From contig NZ_JAKCFA010000016.1 in assembly GCF_024198215.1 (NCBI RefSeq), positions 62,001 through 126,000 on the forward strand: 64,000 nucleotides of DNA. Reading direction: 5' to 3'. The stretch is from Myxococcus qinghaiensis (GTDB lineage: Bacteria; Myxococcota; Myxococcia; Myxococcales; Myxococcaceae). The notes below the pieces were generated by a model. It was not told the DNA's origin and did not search any database. It saw only the letters and a program-made list of their open reading frames with translations. The translations under genes were made by a program, and so were the position numbers. Numbering within the stretch: the stretch's first letter is position 1; each line of letters begins with the position of its first letter. Below are positions 53,320 through 62,252 of the stretch, one piece after another.

Positions 53320-55371
53320 TCAGGGAAAGAAGGGCGAGCGGTCACACGAGAGGCTTCCACCCGCGCGGTACAGCATGTCCTGGTAGACGATGGTGTTGTT
53401 GATGGGGAAGGCGCTCGTCACGGACGCCACCGTGGCGCCGCCGCGCACCAGCCGGAAGCTCGGCGTGCCCTGCTGGAGCGGGACGCGGAACGACTGGATT
53501 CCCGCCGCCACATTCGTTCGCTGCACGCCGCCCGCCAGCTCGATTTCCAGCGTCGCGGGCGCCGTCAGGAACGCGAGCAGCTCGATTTCGTTCGCCGCGG
53601 CCGCGCCATTCACCAGCCGGTAGACGGCGCTCTGCTTCGTCAGGTCCGGCGCCGCGCTCGTCGAGTGCCGCCGGTGGAAGTAATACAGCGCATCCCGGAC
53701 GATGGGCGGCTGCACGCCTGTCTTGAACCAGGCGGTGTAATACGCAGTCAGGTCGAAGGCCGCCCACTGCGTACCGGAGGACGGGGAGAACTCCGTCGCC
53801 TCCGAATAGTCATTCCAGGTGATGAGCTGCACCCAGTCCGCGCCGCCCTGGATGGCCGCGCCCCACAGGGCCCGGAGCGCCTGCGAGTTGTTCGCCTCTG
53901 TGTAGACGAGGTCCTTGGGCCGCGAGTCCTGCAGCGCCACCGGCGCCATCCACTGGAGCCCCATGCCGTGCGCCGTGCCGGGGTGGGCCAACTGTCCCGA
54001 GGCCCCGGAGAGCGTCCGACTGCCCCAGGTGGACGTGCCATGCAGCGGCACCACCGCCTTGAGCGCGTTCGTCTGCGCCACCCACGGATTGACATACACG
54101 GGCCACAGCGCCGAGGGGATTCCGCGCGTCTGGAGGGCCTGAATGGCGGAGGCCCACCACTGCGGCGTGCGCTTGTCCGCGTAGTACGGCGAAAGCAGCA
54201 GCCGCCCGTCCTCCAGGTGGTACACCGCCGGGTGCGAGGCCACCGAGGCGATGGAGTTCACGAACGCCGTCAGCGCCTCCGCGTCGGTGCCCGAGTACGT
54301 GGAGGTCATGTCCGGCATGAGGACGATGCGGAACCCGCTGTCGACGTTGCTCGCGGCTTGCAACAGCTTCAGCAGGCGGTTCCAGTGCGTGCCGGTGTGG
54401 TTGAGGATGTCGTAGGTGAAGCCGTCCAGGCCCAGCGCCGAGGCGCGGCGCACCTCCAGCTCGAAGTTCGCCAGCTCGTAGTCCACGCCGGACGCTCGGG
54501 GCGCCTGGGGCAGGGGCCGCTGCTTGAGGAGGCCGCCGCAGTACGCGAACTTGGAGTTCTCCCCGGTGGGCACCAGGTAGTGCCGCGCGTAGTAGTCGAC
54601 CGACGGCTCCCGGTTGTCGAGGGAGAGCGGGTAGGGCGAGAAGTAGTGCGCGAAGACCTTCTTCGGCGACGCGCGCAGCGTGCTCAGGGCCGGCAAGTCC
54701 AGCGGCCAGCACGGCGTGGCGGGCGCGGCGGCGAGGTCCGCCGTCAGCTCCAAATCGAAGCTCAGGTCCGACGAGTTGAGCGTGGACTGGTGCACCTCCA
54801 CCGCGAGCACGTTGGTGCCCGAGGTGAGCGCCGTGGCGGGGACGGAGACGCTGTGCCATGTCAGCTCGGCGCTGTCGGCGATGACGGTGCTCGCCAGCGT
54901 CGACGCCGTCACCGCTCCGGCGGGCAGGTTGCTGCGAAGGACCTCCTGACCGTTCAGGTAGACGATGGCGCCGTCATCGCGCAGCAGCCGCAGCACCACG
55001 TTGCTCACCCGCGTCGGGTCCGCGACGGTGAACGTCTTGCGCAGCCACGTCGTCACGTAGCGCGACGACGTGCTGGGGCCGTAGGAGACCACCGTGGCCT
55101 CGTCGCCGTCACCGTAGCCGAGCTGCGCGGGGCCCTGCTTCCACGCCGTGTCCGCGTAGCCCGCGGCCGTCCAGCCCGCGCCCGGGTCCACGCCCGTATC
55201 GCGGTAGCGCCACACACTTCCTGGTGCGACGAGCGTGCTCAGTTGGAGGTGTTCCTCCGCTGTCATGGGAGGAGGCGGGGTTTCCTCGGGCAGGGAGGTG
55301 GGACCGCAGGCTCCAAGCAGCGGGAGGAACACGGCAAGCCAGACTGCTCGACGAGAGGGGGAGGAGAGCAT
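53320..55371 (-). CDS. GH71 alpha-1,3-glucanase-like lipoprotein
   Basis: A 683-residue secreted lipoprotein (signal VFLPLLGACGP). Residues 45-210 form a beta-sandwich carbohydrate-binding-like domain (VVLRLLRDDGAIVYLNGQEV). The catalytic part, about 230-600, matches glycoside hydrolase family 71: VFAHYFSPYPLSLDN, ASALGLDGFTYDIL and WVQLITWNDYSEATEFSP. Family members are endo-alpha-1,3-glucanases (mutanases) that degrade fungal wall or biofilm glucan, fitting a predator. The last 80 residues are another beta domain. A 7+7 inverted repeat lies 47 bases before the start and may be an operator. Confidence 0.88.
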   Translation of the reverse strand: MLSSPSRRAVWLAVFLPLLGACGPTSLPEETPPPPMTAEEHLQLSTLVAPGSVWRYRDTGVDPGAGWTAAGYADTAWKQGPAQLGYGDGDEATVVSYGPSTSSRYVTTWLRKTFTVADPTRVSNVVLRLLRDDGAIVYLNGQEVLRSNLPAGAVTASTLASTVIADSAELTWHSVSVPATALTSGTNVLAVEVHQSTLNSSDLSFDLELTADLAAAPATPCWPLDLPALSTLRASPKKVFAHYFSPYPLSLDNREPSVDYYARHYLVPTGENSKFAYCGGLLKQRPLPQAPRASGVDYELANFELEVRRASALGLDGFTYDILNHTGTHWNRLLKLLQAASNVDSGFRIVLMPDMTSTYSGTDAEALTAFVNSIASVASHPAVYHLEDGRLLLSPYYADKRTPQWWASAIQALQTRGIPSALWPVYVNPWVAQTNALKAVVPLHGTSTWGSRTLSGASGQLAHPGTAHGMGLQWMAPVALQDSRPKDLVYTEANNSQALRALWGAAIQGGADWVQLITWNDYSEATEFSPSSGTQWAAFDLTAYYTAWFKTGVQPPIVRDALYYFHRRHSTSAAPDLTKQSAVYRLVNGAAAANEIELLAFLTAPATLEIELAGGVQRTNVAAGIQSFRVPLQQGTPSFRLVRGGATVASVTSAFPINNTIVYQDMLYRAGGSLSCDRSPFFP

Positions 55372-55417
55372 GTTGGTGTTGTCTTCCAGGGGGTGTGTAA
55401 AAACCGGAAGACTTCCA

Positions 55418-55438
55418 AGTCACTGATAACAAGTGACT
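55418..55438. promoter_or_regulatory. Inverted repeat upstream of the glucanase gene
   Basis: AGTCACT (55418-55424) and AGTGACT (55432-55438) flank GATAACA in an A/T-richer stretch. The position suggests an operator controlling the glucanase gene at 55371. Confidence 0.35.
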
Positions 55439-55545
55439 CGCTGCCCTGTCCCAAGAATGTCCCGAGCCCTGGCAATCCCACTTCCGGGCAGTGGCTCCCC
55501 CCGCGTGGACCCCTCATCGCGCTGCGACACGACGGAGGCCGCCCG

Positions 55546-56196
55546 CTAGGAAGTCGGGTCCTTGTCCATGAGGTTGTAGACCTCCTGCACGTCGCGCAGC
55601 AGCTTGGGGAAGTCCAGCTCCAAGTCCCTCAGCAGGCCGGTGCGCATGTCGAACACCCAGCCGTGCACGGTGGGGAAGCCCTTCTCCAGATAGGTGCGCT
55701 GCACGGCGGCCGTCTTGACGATGCTGAAGCACTGCTCGGTGACGTTGAGCTCCACCAGCCGGGCGTAGCGGGCCTCCGGGTCCGTGAGCGCGTCCAGCTC
55801 CGCCTTGTGGAGCCGGTAGACGTCCCGCACGTTGCGCAGCCACGGGTTGAGGATGCCCAAATCCCGGGGCTGCATGGCGGCCTTCACGCCCTGACAGCCG
55901 TAGTGGCCGCAGACGACGATGCGCTTCACCGACAGGTGGCGCACCGCGTAGTTGATGACCGACATCACGTTCAGGTCGACGTTGTTGACCAGGTTCGCGA
56001 CGTTGCGGTGGACGAAGACATCCCCGGGCTCCACGCCCATGATTTCGTTGGCGGGCACCCGGCTGTCGGAGCAGCCGATGTAGAGGTACTCGGGGTTGTG
56101 CTCCGAGGACAGCCGCTCGAAGTACCGAGGGTCGTCCTTCGTCTTGTCTGCGGACCAGCGACGGTTGTTCTCGAAAATCTGTTCGTAGGAGGGCAC
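55546..56196 (-). CDS. Beta-class carbonic anhydrase
   Basis: A 216-residue enzyme that interconverts CO2 and bicarbonate. Zinc ligands Cys42 (GCSDSR, with Asp44 and Arg46), His98 and Cys101 (VCGHYGC) are all present. Length and order match the Can-type bacterial family, with VHRNVANLV as the usual flank. It is cytoplasmic (no signal peptide). A 75-base spacer on the same strand separates it from the membrane protein upstream, so the unit is probably separate. Confidence 0.97.
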   Translation of the reverse strand: MPSYEQIFENNRRWSADKTKDDPRYFERLSSEHNPEYLYIGCSDSRVPANEIMGVEPGDVFVHRNVANLVNNVDLNVMSVINYAVRHLSVKRIVVCGHYGCQGVKAAMQPRDLGILNPWLRNVRDVYRLHKAELDALTDPEARYARLVELNVTEQCFSIVKTAAVQRTYLEKGFPTVHGWVFDMRTGLLRDLELDFPKLLRDVQEVYNLMDKDPTS

Positions 56197-56271
56197 GGAC
56201 CGGTGGCATGCCCGGCCCGGTGCCCCGGCGTCAACGGGGGAATTTCGGTTCAGGTGCGCGGTGGCCGCTGC

Positions 56272-57882
56272 TCAACGGGCGAGCTGGAGGGGCACCCGCC
56301 GCGCCTGGCGCATGTCGACGAGGATGTCGTAGGCGCGCGCCTCCGGAAGGACCGCACCCGCGGCGAAGCGGTAGAGCGACTGGGGGTCTCGCTCCAGGGG
56401 GAAGCGCTCCCGGACGACGGTGGCGAGCAGCTCCTTGGCCACCCACTCGGTGTCGACCGACACGGAGCCGAACTCGTCCAGGTAGCGCTGGGATGCCGAC
56501 GAGTCCCCCTGCCGCGCGGTGAGGACGAAGACGCGCGGCTTGCGCTCGGGGATGATGGCGGCGGCTCCCTGCCGCATCAGCTCCAGCTCCCGGCCCTGGG
56601 GCCGCGCGAACAGCTCCACGGACTGCAGGTGCGCGAGCAGGGCGCTCACCGCGACGAAGCCGCCCAGCACCGCCACCGCCACGCGAGGCCCCCGCGTGGG
56701 CCACCGCTCTCCCAGCTTCACCACGGCGGCGAAGAAGAACACGCTCCACACGCCGGTGAGGGCATAGAGGGTCCGGTACGTGGGCCACCGCTCGCTGGCG
56801 AGCAGGCTGGCGCAGTACGCGACGCCCGACAGGCCCACCAGCGCCATCACCCACGTCCCCACGCCCACGCGTCCCGCGCGCCGTCCCTCGACGACGAGCC
56901 CCAGCGTGAGCACCGCCAGCGTCACGCCCACCATGGGCCAGTAGCCACCGGAGGGCGCGGCGTCCGTGTCGTTGAGCGCGTTGAGCGCCAGCGCGTTGGG
57001 CAGCACCTGGGTGACGAACCAGACCGCCTTGTCCACGAAGTGCCGCTCCAGCACCATGCGCGGCGACGGCGTGAAGAGCCCCAGCCAGAAGGTCAGCCGG
57101 GTGATGACATAGGCGAGCCCCAGGCCCCCGCCCACGACGAACAGGTGGCTGGCGAGCCAGCGCGCCGGCGTCCGGACGTCGTCGAACCGCCGCGTCACCA
57201 GCGCCGCCGCGAGCAGCACCGCGTAGAACGGACCACTCGCTTGATAGATGAGCGTCGACGCGGCCAGGGCCACCACCGCGCCCACGCACCAGGGCCAGCG
57301 CCGCGTCCCGCTCGCGGAAGGCCCCAGTCCCCGTCGGGCCAGGGCGAAGGCCAGGGCGCTCGCGAGCAGCGCCACCGCCTGGGGCCAGCAGATGCTCCAG
57401 CTCGCCAGCACCTGCGCGGAGGGAATCACCGTGAGGAACGCGGCGAGCAGCGCGGCGTGAGCCCGTCGCCACCCCTCGGCCCGGAACAGCAGATGGAGCG
57501 TGAGCGACAGCAGGGCCAGCCCCAGCACGCCCAGGGCCCTGAGGCCGCTCAGGCCCTCCACGCCGTCCGTCTCCCGCGTGGAGCGCTCCAGGAGCCAGCC
57601 ATACAGCGGACGGCCCATGGCGCCGCACACCCGCAGGATCTTCCCGGGCTCCTCGCGGGCCTCGCGCTGAATCGCGTAGTCGTCTCGCAGGCCGTAGGGC
57701 AGCGAGATGGCGCTGCCATAGACGACCCATGGCAGCAGGAAGAGCAGGGCGGCCGTACCCAGTGCCCGGAAGGCGCCTGTCGTGATGCGTGTGCGCAGGG
57801 GAAACCTCTGAAGGCGCGCGAGCCTAGCAGAGTGGGATGACGCGTCTCGGTATCCGTGTCGTCCGTTGTAAAAGTGAAACAC
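56272..57882 (-). CDS. Multi-pass membrane protein, GtrII-like glucosyltransferase
   Basis: A 536-residue integral membrane protein with about eleven hydrophobic helices, a charged N-terminal loop (LPYGLRDDYAIQREAREEPG) containing an Asp-Asp-x-x pair and RVCGAMGRPLYGWLL, as in GtrII-like glucosyltransferases that glycosylate cell-surface polysaccharides from a lipid-linked donor. The final 130 residues are soluble (AAIIPERKPRVFVLTARQGD). The start is uncertain: ATG 57882 gives an Arg-rich 40-residue lead, and a later start is possible. No glycan-cluster genes are adjacent. Confidence 0.78.
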   Translation of the reverse strand: MFHFYNGRHGYRDASSHSARLARLQRFPLRTRITTGAFRALGTAALLFLLPWVVYGSAISLPYGLRDDYAIQREAREEPGKILRVCGAMGRPLYGWLLERSTRETDGVEGLSGLRALGVLGLALLSLTLHLLFRAEGWRRAHAALLAAFLTVIPSAQVLASWSICWPQAVALLASALAFALARRGLGPSASGTRRWPWCVGAVVALAASTLIYQASGPFYAVLLAAALVTRRFDDVRTPARWLASHLFVVGGGLGLAYVITRLTFWLGLFTPSPRMVLERHFVDKAVWFVTQVLPNALALNALNDTDAAPSGGYWPMVGVTLAVLTLGLVVEGRRAGRVGVGTWVMALVGLSGVAYCASLLASERWPTYRTLYALTGVWSVFFFAAVVKLGERWPTRGPRVAVAVLGGFVAVSALLAHLQSVELFARPQGRELELMRQGAAAIIPERKPRVFVLTARQGDSSASQRYLDEFGSVSVDTEWVAKELLATVVRERFPLERDPQSLYRFAAGAVLPEARAYDILVDMRQARRVPLQLAR

Positions 57883-58043
57883 CCCACAACGACTTCACGG
57901 CCCGGCCGCCCAGGCCCATGCGGCAAGTCGCTGTGGGCGCGCGGGGCCAAAGGATTGGCAGGTGACGCCCGGCAGGGCGCGCTCGTCTGCTCGTGCACGC
58001 CTGAAGGGCAGCCTCCTGGAAGCGCTCCTTGACGTTGTCACTC

Positions 58044-58081
58044 CACGCACGCACCTCCAATGGAGTGGAAGTGCTTGCGTG
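58044..58081 (+). promoter_or_regulatory. Hairpin over the start of the condensation-domain gene
   Basis: CACGCACGCAC (58044-58054) is nearly complementary to GTGCTTGCGTG (58071-58081), whose last three bases are the proposed GTG start. An inner CTCCA/TGGAG pair lies between them. It could hide the start codon in RNA. Confidence 0.3.
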
Positions 58082-59749
58082 AAATTCGAATCCCGGCTGC
58101 CTGCTCACAATGTGACCATCGAGGGCTGGGTGGTGGAGTGGCTCGCGCTGCACTGGCAGATGCCCGCGGCGTCCATCGACACCCGGCGCCCCCTCGTCGA
58201 GCAGGGGCTGGACTCCCTGGGGGCCATCTGCCTGGCGCATGATTTGGAACAATGGTTGGGTTTGCCGCTCACCCTGTCCTTCCTCTGGCAGCAGCGCACC
58301 ATCGAGGCCCTGGCGCGCGCGCTGGCCTCCCCCGACGCGCTGTTCGCCCTGTCGGCTCCGAGCGAGTCCGGAGCGGCGCGGGTGTCCTCCAATGAGACGC
58401 CGCCTGTGTCCCCGGGGCAGCAGCGTGTCTGGCGCCTCGACACCCTCCAGCGGGGCAGTGCGCGCTTCCACGTCCATTTCGGTCTGCGATTCGACGGTCC
58501 CCTGGACGTCGAAGCGCTGAGACTCAGCCTCCAAGAAATCGTGCGACGCCACGAGTCGTTCCGGACGACGTTCCGCGAGCAGGACGGGCGGCTGACGCAG
58601 GAGGTGGCGTCGTCGCTCCGGGTGGAGTTGCCCGTGGTGGACCTGCGCGCGGAAGAGGACGGCGGCGCGGAGCAGGCGCTGCGCTCCGCGTCCTTCCGGA
58701 CACTCTTCGCTGCGCGGGGCCGCGCGCCGTTCGACCTCGAGTCAGGCCCGCTGATTCGCACGACGCTGGTCGTGCTGGCGGACCAGGCGCATGTCCTGCT
58801 GGTGACGCAGCATCGGCTCATCACGGATGGGCCGTCGCTCGGAGTGTTCAATCGGGAGCTGGCGTCGCTGTATCGCGTCTTCCATGCGGGGGTGCCGTCG
58901 CCGTTGGCGTCACCCTCGCGTCAGTGGGTGGACGTGGCGAGGTGGCAGCGGGACTGGCTGGACAGCGAGGCGGCGGCGCGGCAGCGCGAGTACTGGCGCG
59001 CGCGGCTGGAGGGGGTGCCGGCCCTGACGCTGACGTCGCGAAGGCCCAGGGCCGAGGAGCCGCGACAGGGCGGGCTGGTCTGCTTCGACGTGCCCGTGGC
59101 CCTGACGGCGGCCTGGAAGGCGCTGGCGAGGGGGGAGGGCACCACGCTGTTCACCGCGCTCTCGGCCGCCTTCGCCGTGCTGCTGCGCCGTCATGCGGGC
59201 CAGGAGGACCTGCTGCTGGGCACCGTGGTGGCCAACCGGGGGCGGCGCGAGCTGCGCGACGTGGTGGGCTGTCTGGCCAACACCGTGGCGCTCCGGTGTG
59301 ACTTGACGGGCACCCCCACGTTCCGGGAGCTGCTCGCCAGGCACCACTCGCACACCACGGAGGACCTGAGTCATCAGGAGCTGCCGTTCGACGAGGTGGT
59401 GCGACAGGTCCGCGACGCGCGGGGCGAGTCTCCGGCGGTGCAGGTCGCCTGCGTGTTCGAGAACGCGGCCGCCTTCGAGGTGGCCATCCCTGGCCTGTGC
59501 TGCACGCTGCTGTCGGACACGCCGGATGCGTCGGTGCCGGGCACGGCGCGCCATGAGCTGACGCTGCTCATGCGCGAGGACCAGGGGCGCCTGCGAGGCG
59601 CCTTCGAGTACGCCTCCGACGTGTTCCAGCCCGCCGAGGTCGAGCGGCTCTCGGAGGACTTCCGGCGGCTGCTGGGGCGCGTGGTGGAGATGCCCGATGC
59701 GAGGCTGGATGCGCTGACGGCTGGGGACTTCGCCGCGATGACGGGGTGA
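58079..59749 (+). CDS. Carrier-protein/condensation didomain, orphan NRPS-like
   Basis: A 556-residue protein. Residues 10-85 are a carrier protein with the phosphopantetheine serine in GLDSLG (Ser46). Residues 105-556 are a condensation domain: SPGQQRVWRLD, RRHESFRTTF and, later, ELPFDEVVRQVRDARG. The active site HHxxxDG is replaced by HRLITDG (residues 245-251), so the catalytic second His is Arg. This recalls X-domains, which recruit P450s rather than form bonds. No adenylation or thioesterase gene is near. I chose GTG 58079 over the upstream frame because the carrier domain starts there. It may be a stand-alone tailoring scaffold. Confidence 0.88.
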   Translation: MKFESRLPAHNVTIEGWVVEWLALHWQMPAASIDTRRPLVEQGLDSLGAICLAHDLEQWLGLPLTLSFLWQQRTIEALARALASPDALFALSAPSESGAARVSSNETPPVSPGQQRVWRLDTLQRGSARFHVHFGLRFDGPLDVEALRLSLQEIVRRHESFRTTFREQDGRLTQEVASSLRVELPVVDLRAEEDGGAEQALRSASFRTLFAARGRAPFDLESGPLIRTTLVVLADQAHVLLVTQHRLITDGPSLGVFNRELASLYRVFHAGVPSPLASPSRQWVDVARWQRDWLDSEAAARQREYWRARLEGVPALTLTSRRPRAEEPRQGGLVCFDVPVALTAAWKALARGEGTTLFTALSAAFAVLLRRHAGQEDLLLGTVVANRGRRELRDVVGCLANTVALRCDLTGTPTFRELLARHHSHTTEDLSHQELPFDEVVRQVRDARGESPAVQVACVFENAAAFEVAIPGLCCTLLSDTPDASVPGTARHELTLLMREDQGRLRGAFEYASDVFQPAEVERLSEDFRRLLGRVVEMPDARLDALTAGDFAAMTG

Positions 59750-59750
59750 C

Positions 59751-62252
59751 TCAGGCGCTGGTGTCCGAGGGGGGAGCCCCCGCGGAGTGGACCTCGGGCA
59801 CCGCCTCTTCCAGGGCAAGCCTTGCCTCGTCGAAGTCCCGGAGGGCCGAGTCCACGAGCGCGCCCAGTCGCTCAGGAGGCTCCCGCTGCGAGCGCGCCTC
59901 CAGCTCCTCACAGGTGCGGGAGAGGCGGGCCGCGCCGAACAGGGCCGCGCTGGAGCGCAGGCTGTGCGCGTGTCGCGTCAGCGCCTCCGCGTCCCGCTCC
60001 TCCAGGGCCCCGCGGAACGAGGCCAGGTGCTTGTCGGCGTTGCGCAGGAAGTCGCGCACCAGGGTGGTCAGCTCGCCCCGGTCCGAGCCGGTGAGCAGCT
60101 CCAGCCGCTGGAAGGCCGTCGTGTCGAAGGAGACGGCCGGGGGCGCGGGAGGCGGCTCGAAGCGCGGCGCCTCCGCCGCGTTCTCCAGCGCGGCCACGAG
60201 CAGCCCCACCTCCACGGGCTTGGTCACGAAGTCGTTCATGCCCGCCTGGAGGCACAGCTCCTGGTCTCCCTGGATGACACTGGCCGTCATCGCGATGATG
60301 CGAGGACTTCCATAGCGCCGCGCATCGGCGCGGATGCGCCGCGTGGCCTCCAGGCCATCCATCTGGGGCATGTGGACGTCCATGAAGACGACGTCATAGG
60401 ACTCGCGCTCCAGCGCGCTCAGGGACTCCTCGCCGTTGCCCGCGATGTCGGCGTCGTAGCCCAGCTTCTTGAACAGGCGCAGGCCGACCTTCTGGTTGAC
60501 GGGGTTGTCCTCCACCAGGAGGATTCGCAGCGGCAGGCGCTGGCCCAGGGTGACGTCCAGCTCGGCCGCGGGCCGGAGGGGCACCACCTGGCCTTCCCGG
60601 AGCACGACTTCGAGCGTGAAGGTGGAGCCGACCCCCACGGTGCTCTGGACGCGGATGGTGCCGCCCATCATCTCCGCCAGCCGCAGGCTGATGGCGAGCC
60701 CCAGGCCCGTGCCGCCGTAGTGCCGGCTCGTTGACGCGTCCACCTGGCTGAAGGAGCGGAAGAGGCGGTCCATCCGCTCGGCGGGGATGCCGATGCCGGT
60801 GTCCTGGATGGTGAAGCGCAAGGGCCGGCGCTTCGCCTCGGCGTCCGGGCCCGTGTCGCCGCGTGAGACGTGGACGGTGACACCGCCCTCGTGGGTGAAA
60901 TTGAGCGCGTTGCCCACCAGGTTGACGAGCACCTGCCGCAGCCGCGACTTGTCGCCGAGCAGCGCGTCGTGTACGTCCTCGTCCACCGAGTGGCGCAGCG
61001 TGAGTCCCCGCTTCGCGGCCTGCGGGCTCAGCAGTCCCAGGCACTCCTTGAGGCTCTGGCGCAGCGAGAAGGACTGGCTGTCCAGCTCGAAGGCGCCGGC
61101 TTCAATCTTGGAGAAGTCGAGCAGGTCATTGATGAGGCGCAGGAGCGAGTCGCCGCTGGTGTGGATGACGTCCACGCACTCCTGCTGCTCCTCGGTGAGC
61201 GACGTCTCGCGCAGGAGCTGCGCCATGCCGAGCACGCCATTCATGGGCGTGCGAATCTCGTGGCTCATGTTGGCCAGGAAGCTGGACTTGGCGGCGTTGG
61301 CGGCGTCGGCCTCCGCGCGCGCGGCGTCCAGGGCCACGTTCTTCTCGCCCATGGCGGACAGCGCGTCCTGCGCCTCGGTGACGTCCAGGAAGGCCCACAG
61401 CCGGCCGCGCGCGGAGCCCCGGCGCGCGGGCACGCAGGAGACGGACAGCGTCTGGTGCGGGGACTCGAAGCGCCAGCGCATGTTGCGCAGCTCGGGCTGG
61501 CTGCCGTCGAACATGCGCGCCATCCGCTCATCGATTTGAGCGCGGTTCGTCGCGCGCTCGCGCAGGGCGGCCATGGCGCGGGACATGAGGTGGGCGGGCA
61601 CCTGGCCTTCCGGCAGCCCCAAGAGGAGGGCGCCCGGCTTGTTCACCCAGGTCTCCACGCGGTTCTGCTCCAGGAAGACGAGCCCGCAGGGCACCGCGTC
61701 GGTGATGGCGTCCACGCGCGCGCGCAGCGTCTCCGTCGCGCCTTCCAAATCGCACTCGCGCGCGGCGGTGAGCAGCAGGCCGGACAGCGCTCGCAGCGCG
61801 GCGTGCTCGGCGGGTGTGAAGGGAGTGGTGCCATGGCGCAAGAGGAGCAGGGCGCCCTTGCGGTCATCGACGGACTGCCACGGCAGCACGGCCATCGCCC
61901 CGCGCAGCGGCTCCGGGAGGCCGAGGTCCTGGGGACTCGGGTGGAAGAAGCACCACTGCGTCTCTCCCAGCACGCCCCTGAAGAGGGCCTCTCCCAGGTG
62001 GGCCAGCCGGGGGCGCGCGGCGGGAGTGCCCGCCAGCTCGAACACGGTGACGGCGTCGATGCTGCGCAGGCTGACGGCCACGTCCGCGTGACACGCCTGA
62101 CGCACCACCTCCAGCACCCGCGCGAGCTGTCCACCATCTCGAACCGACAGGGCCTGCACCGAGGCCACCATCAGCTCCGTCACCGAAGAATCCACGGGGG
62201 ACGGTACGGAAGTCCCCCCGGGAGTGGACGCATCCTCCTCCAGCAGGCTCAC
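59751..62252 (-). CDS. GAF/PAS hybrid histidine kinase with receiver and HPt domains
   Basis: An 833-residue phosphorelay protein. N-terminal GAF-like domain (about 25-170), a PAS-like domain (about 175-300), a coiled segment, the H-box His331 in FLANMSHEIRTPMNGV, the ATPase domain (NLVGNALNF, DTGIGIP, GGTGLGLAIS), a receiver with Asp625 in YDVVFMDVHM, and an HPt domain with His763 in HAHSLRSSA. It has no membrane segment, so it senses a cytoplasmic cue. GTG 62252 overlaps the stop of the RsbQ-like gene as GTGA, tying it to that gene. The stop lies one base from the convergent condensation-domain stop. Confidence 0.93.
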   Translation of the reverse strand: MSLLEEDASTPGGTSVPSPVDSSVTELMVASVQALSVRDGGQLARVLEVVRQACHADVAVSLRSIDAVTVFELAGTPAARPRLAHLGEALFRGVLGETQWCFFHPSPQDLGLPEPLRGAMAVLPWQSVDDRKGALLLLRHGTTPFTPAEHAALRALSGLLLTAARECDLEGATETLRARVDAITDAVPCGLVFLEQNRVETWVNKPGALLLGLPEGQVPAHLMSRAMAALRERATNRAQIDERMARMFDGSQPELRNMRWRFESPHQTLSVSCVPARRGSARGRLWAFLDVTEAQDALSAMGEKNVALDAARAEADAANAAKSSFLANMSHEIRTPMNGVLGMAQLLRETSLTEEQQECVDVIHTSGDSLLRLINDLLDFSKIEAGAFELDSQSFSLRQSLKECLGLLSPQAAKRGLTLRHSVDEDVHDALLGDKSRLRQVLVNLVGNALNFTHEGGVTVHVSRGDTGPDAEAKRRPLRFTIQDTGIGIPAERMDRLFRSFSQVDASTSRHYGGTGLGLAISLRLAEMMGGTIRVQSTVGVGSTFTLEVVLREGQVVPLRPAAELDVTLGQRLPLRILLVEDNPVNQKVGLRLFKKLGYDADIAGNGEESLSALERESYDVVFMDVHMPQMDGLEATRRIRADARRYGSPRIIAMTASVIQGDQELCLQAGMNDFVTKPVEVGLLVAALENAAEAPRFEPPPAPPAVSFDTTAFQRLELLTGSDRGELTTLVRDFLRNADKHLASFRGALEERDAEALTRHAHSLRSSAALFGAARLSRTCEELEARSQREPPERLGALVDSALRDFDEARLALEEAVPEVHSAGAPPSDTSA

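Noticed and set aside
53665..57840. Plus-strand open frame of 1391 codons
   Set aside because: It runs antisense through the glucanase, carbonic anhydrase and GtrII-like genes and has the Arg/Gly/His-rich composition of a GC-rich shadow frame.
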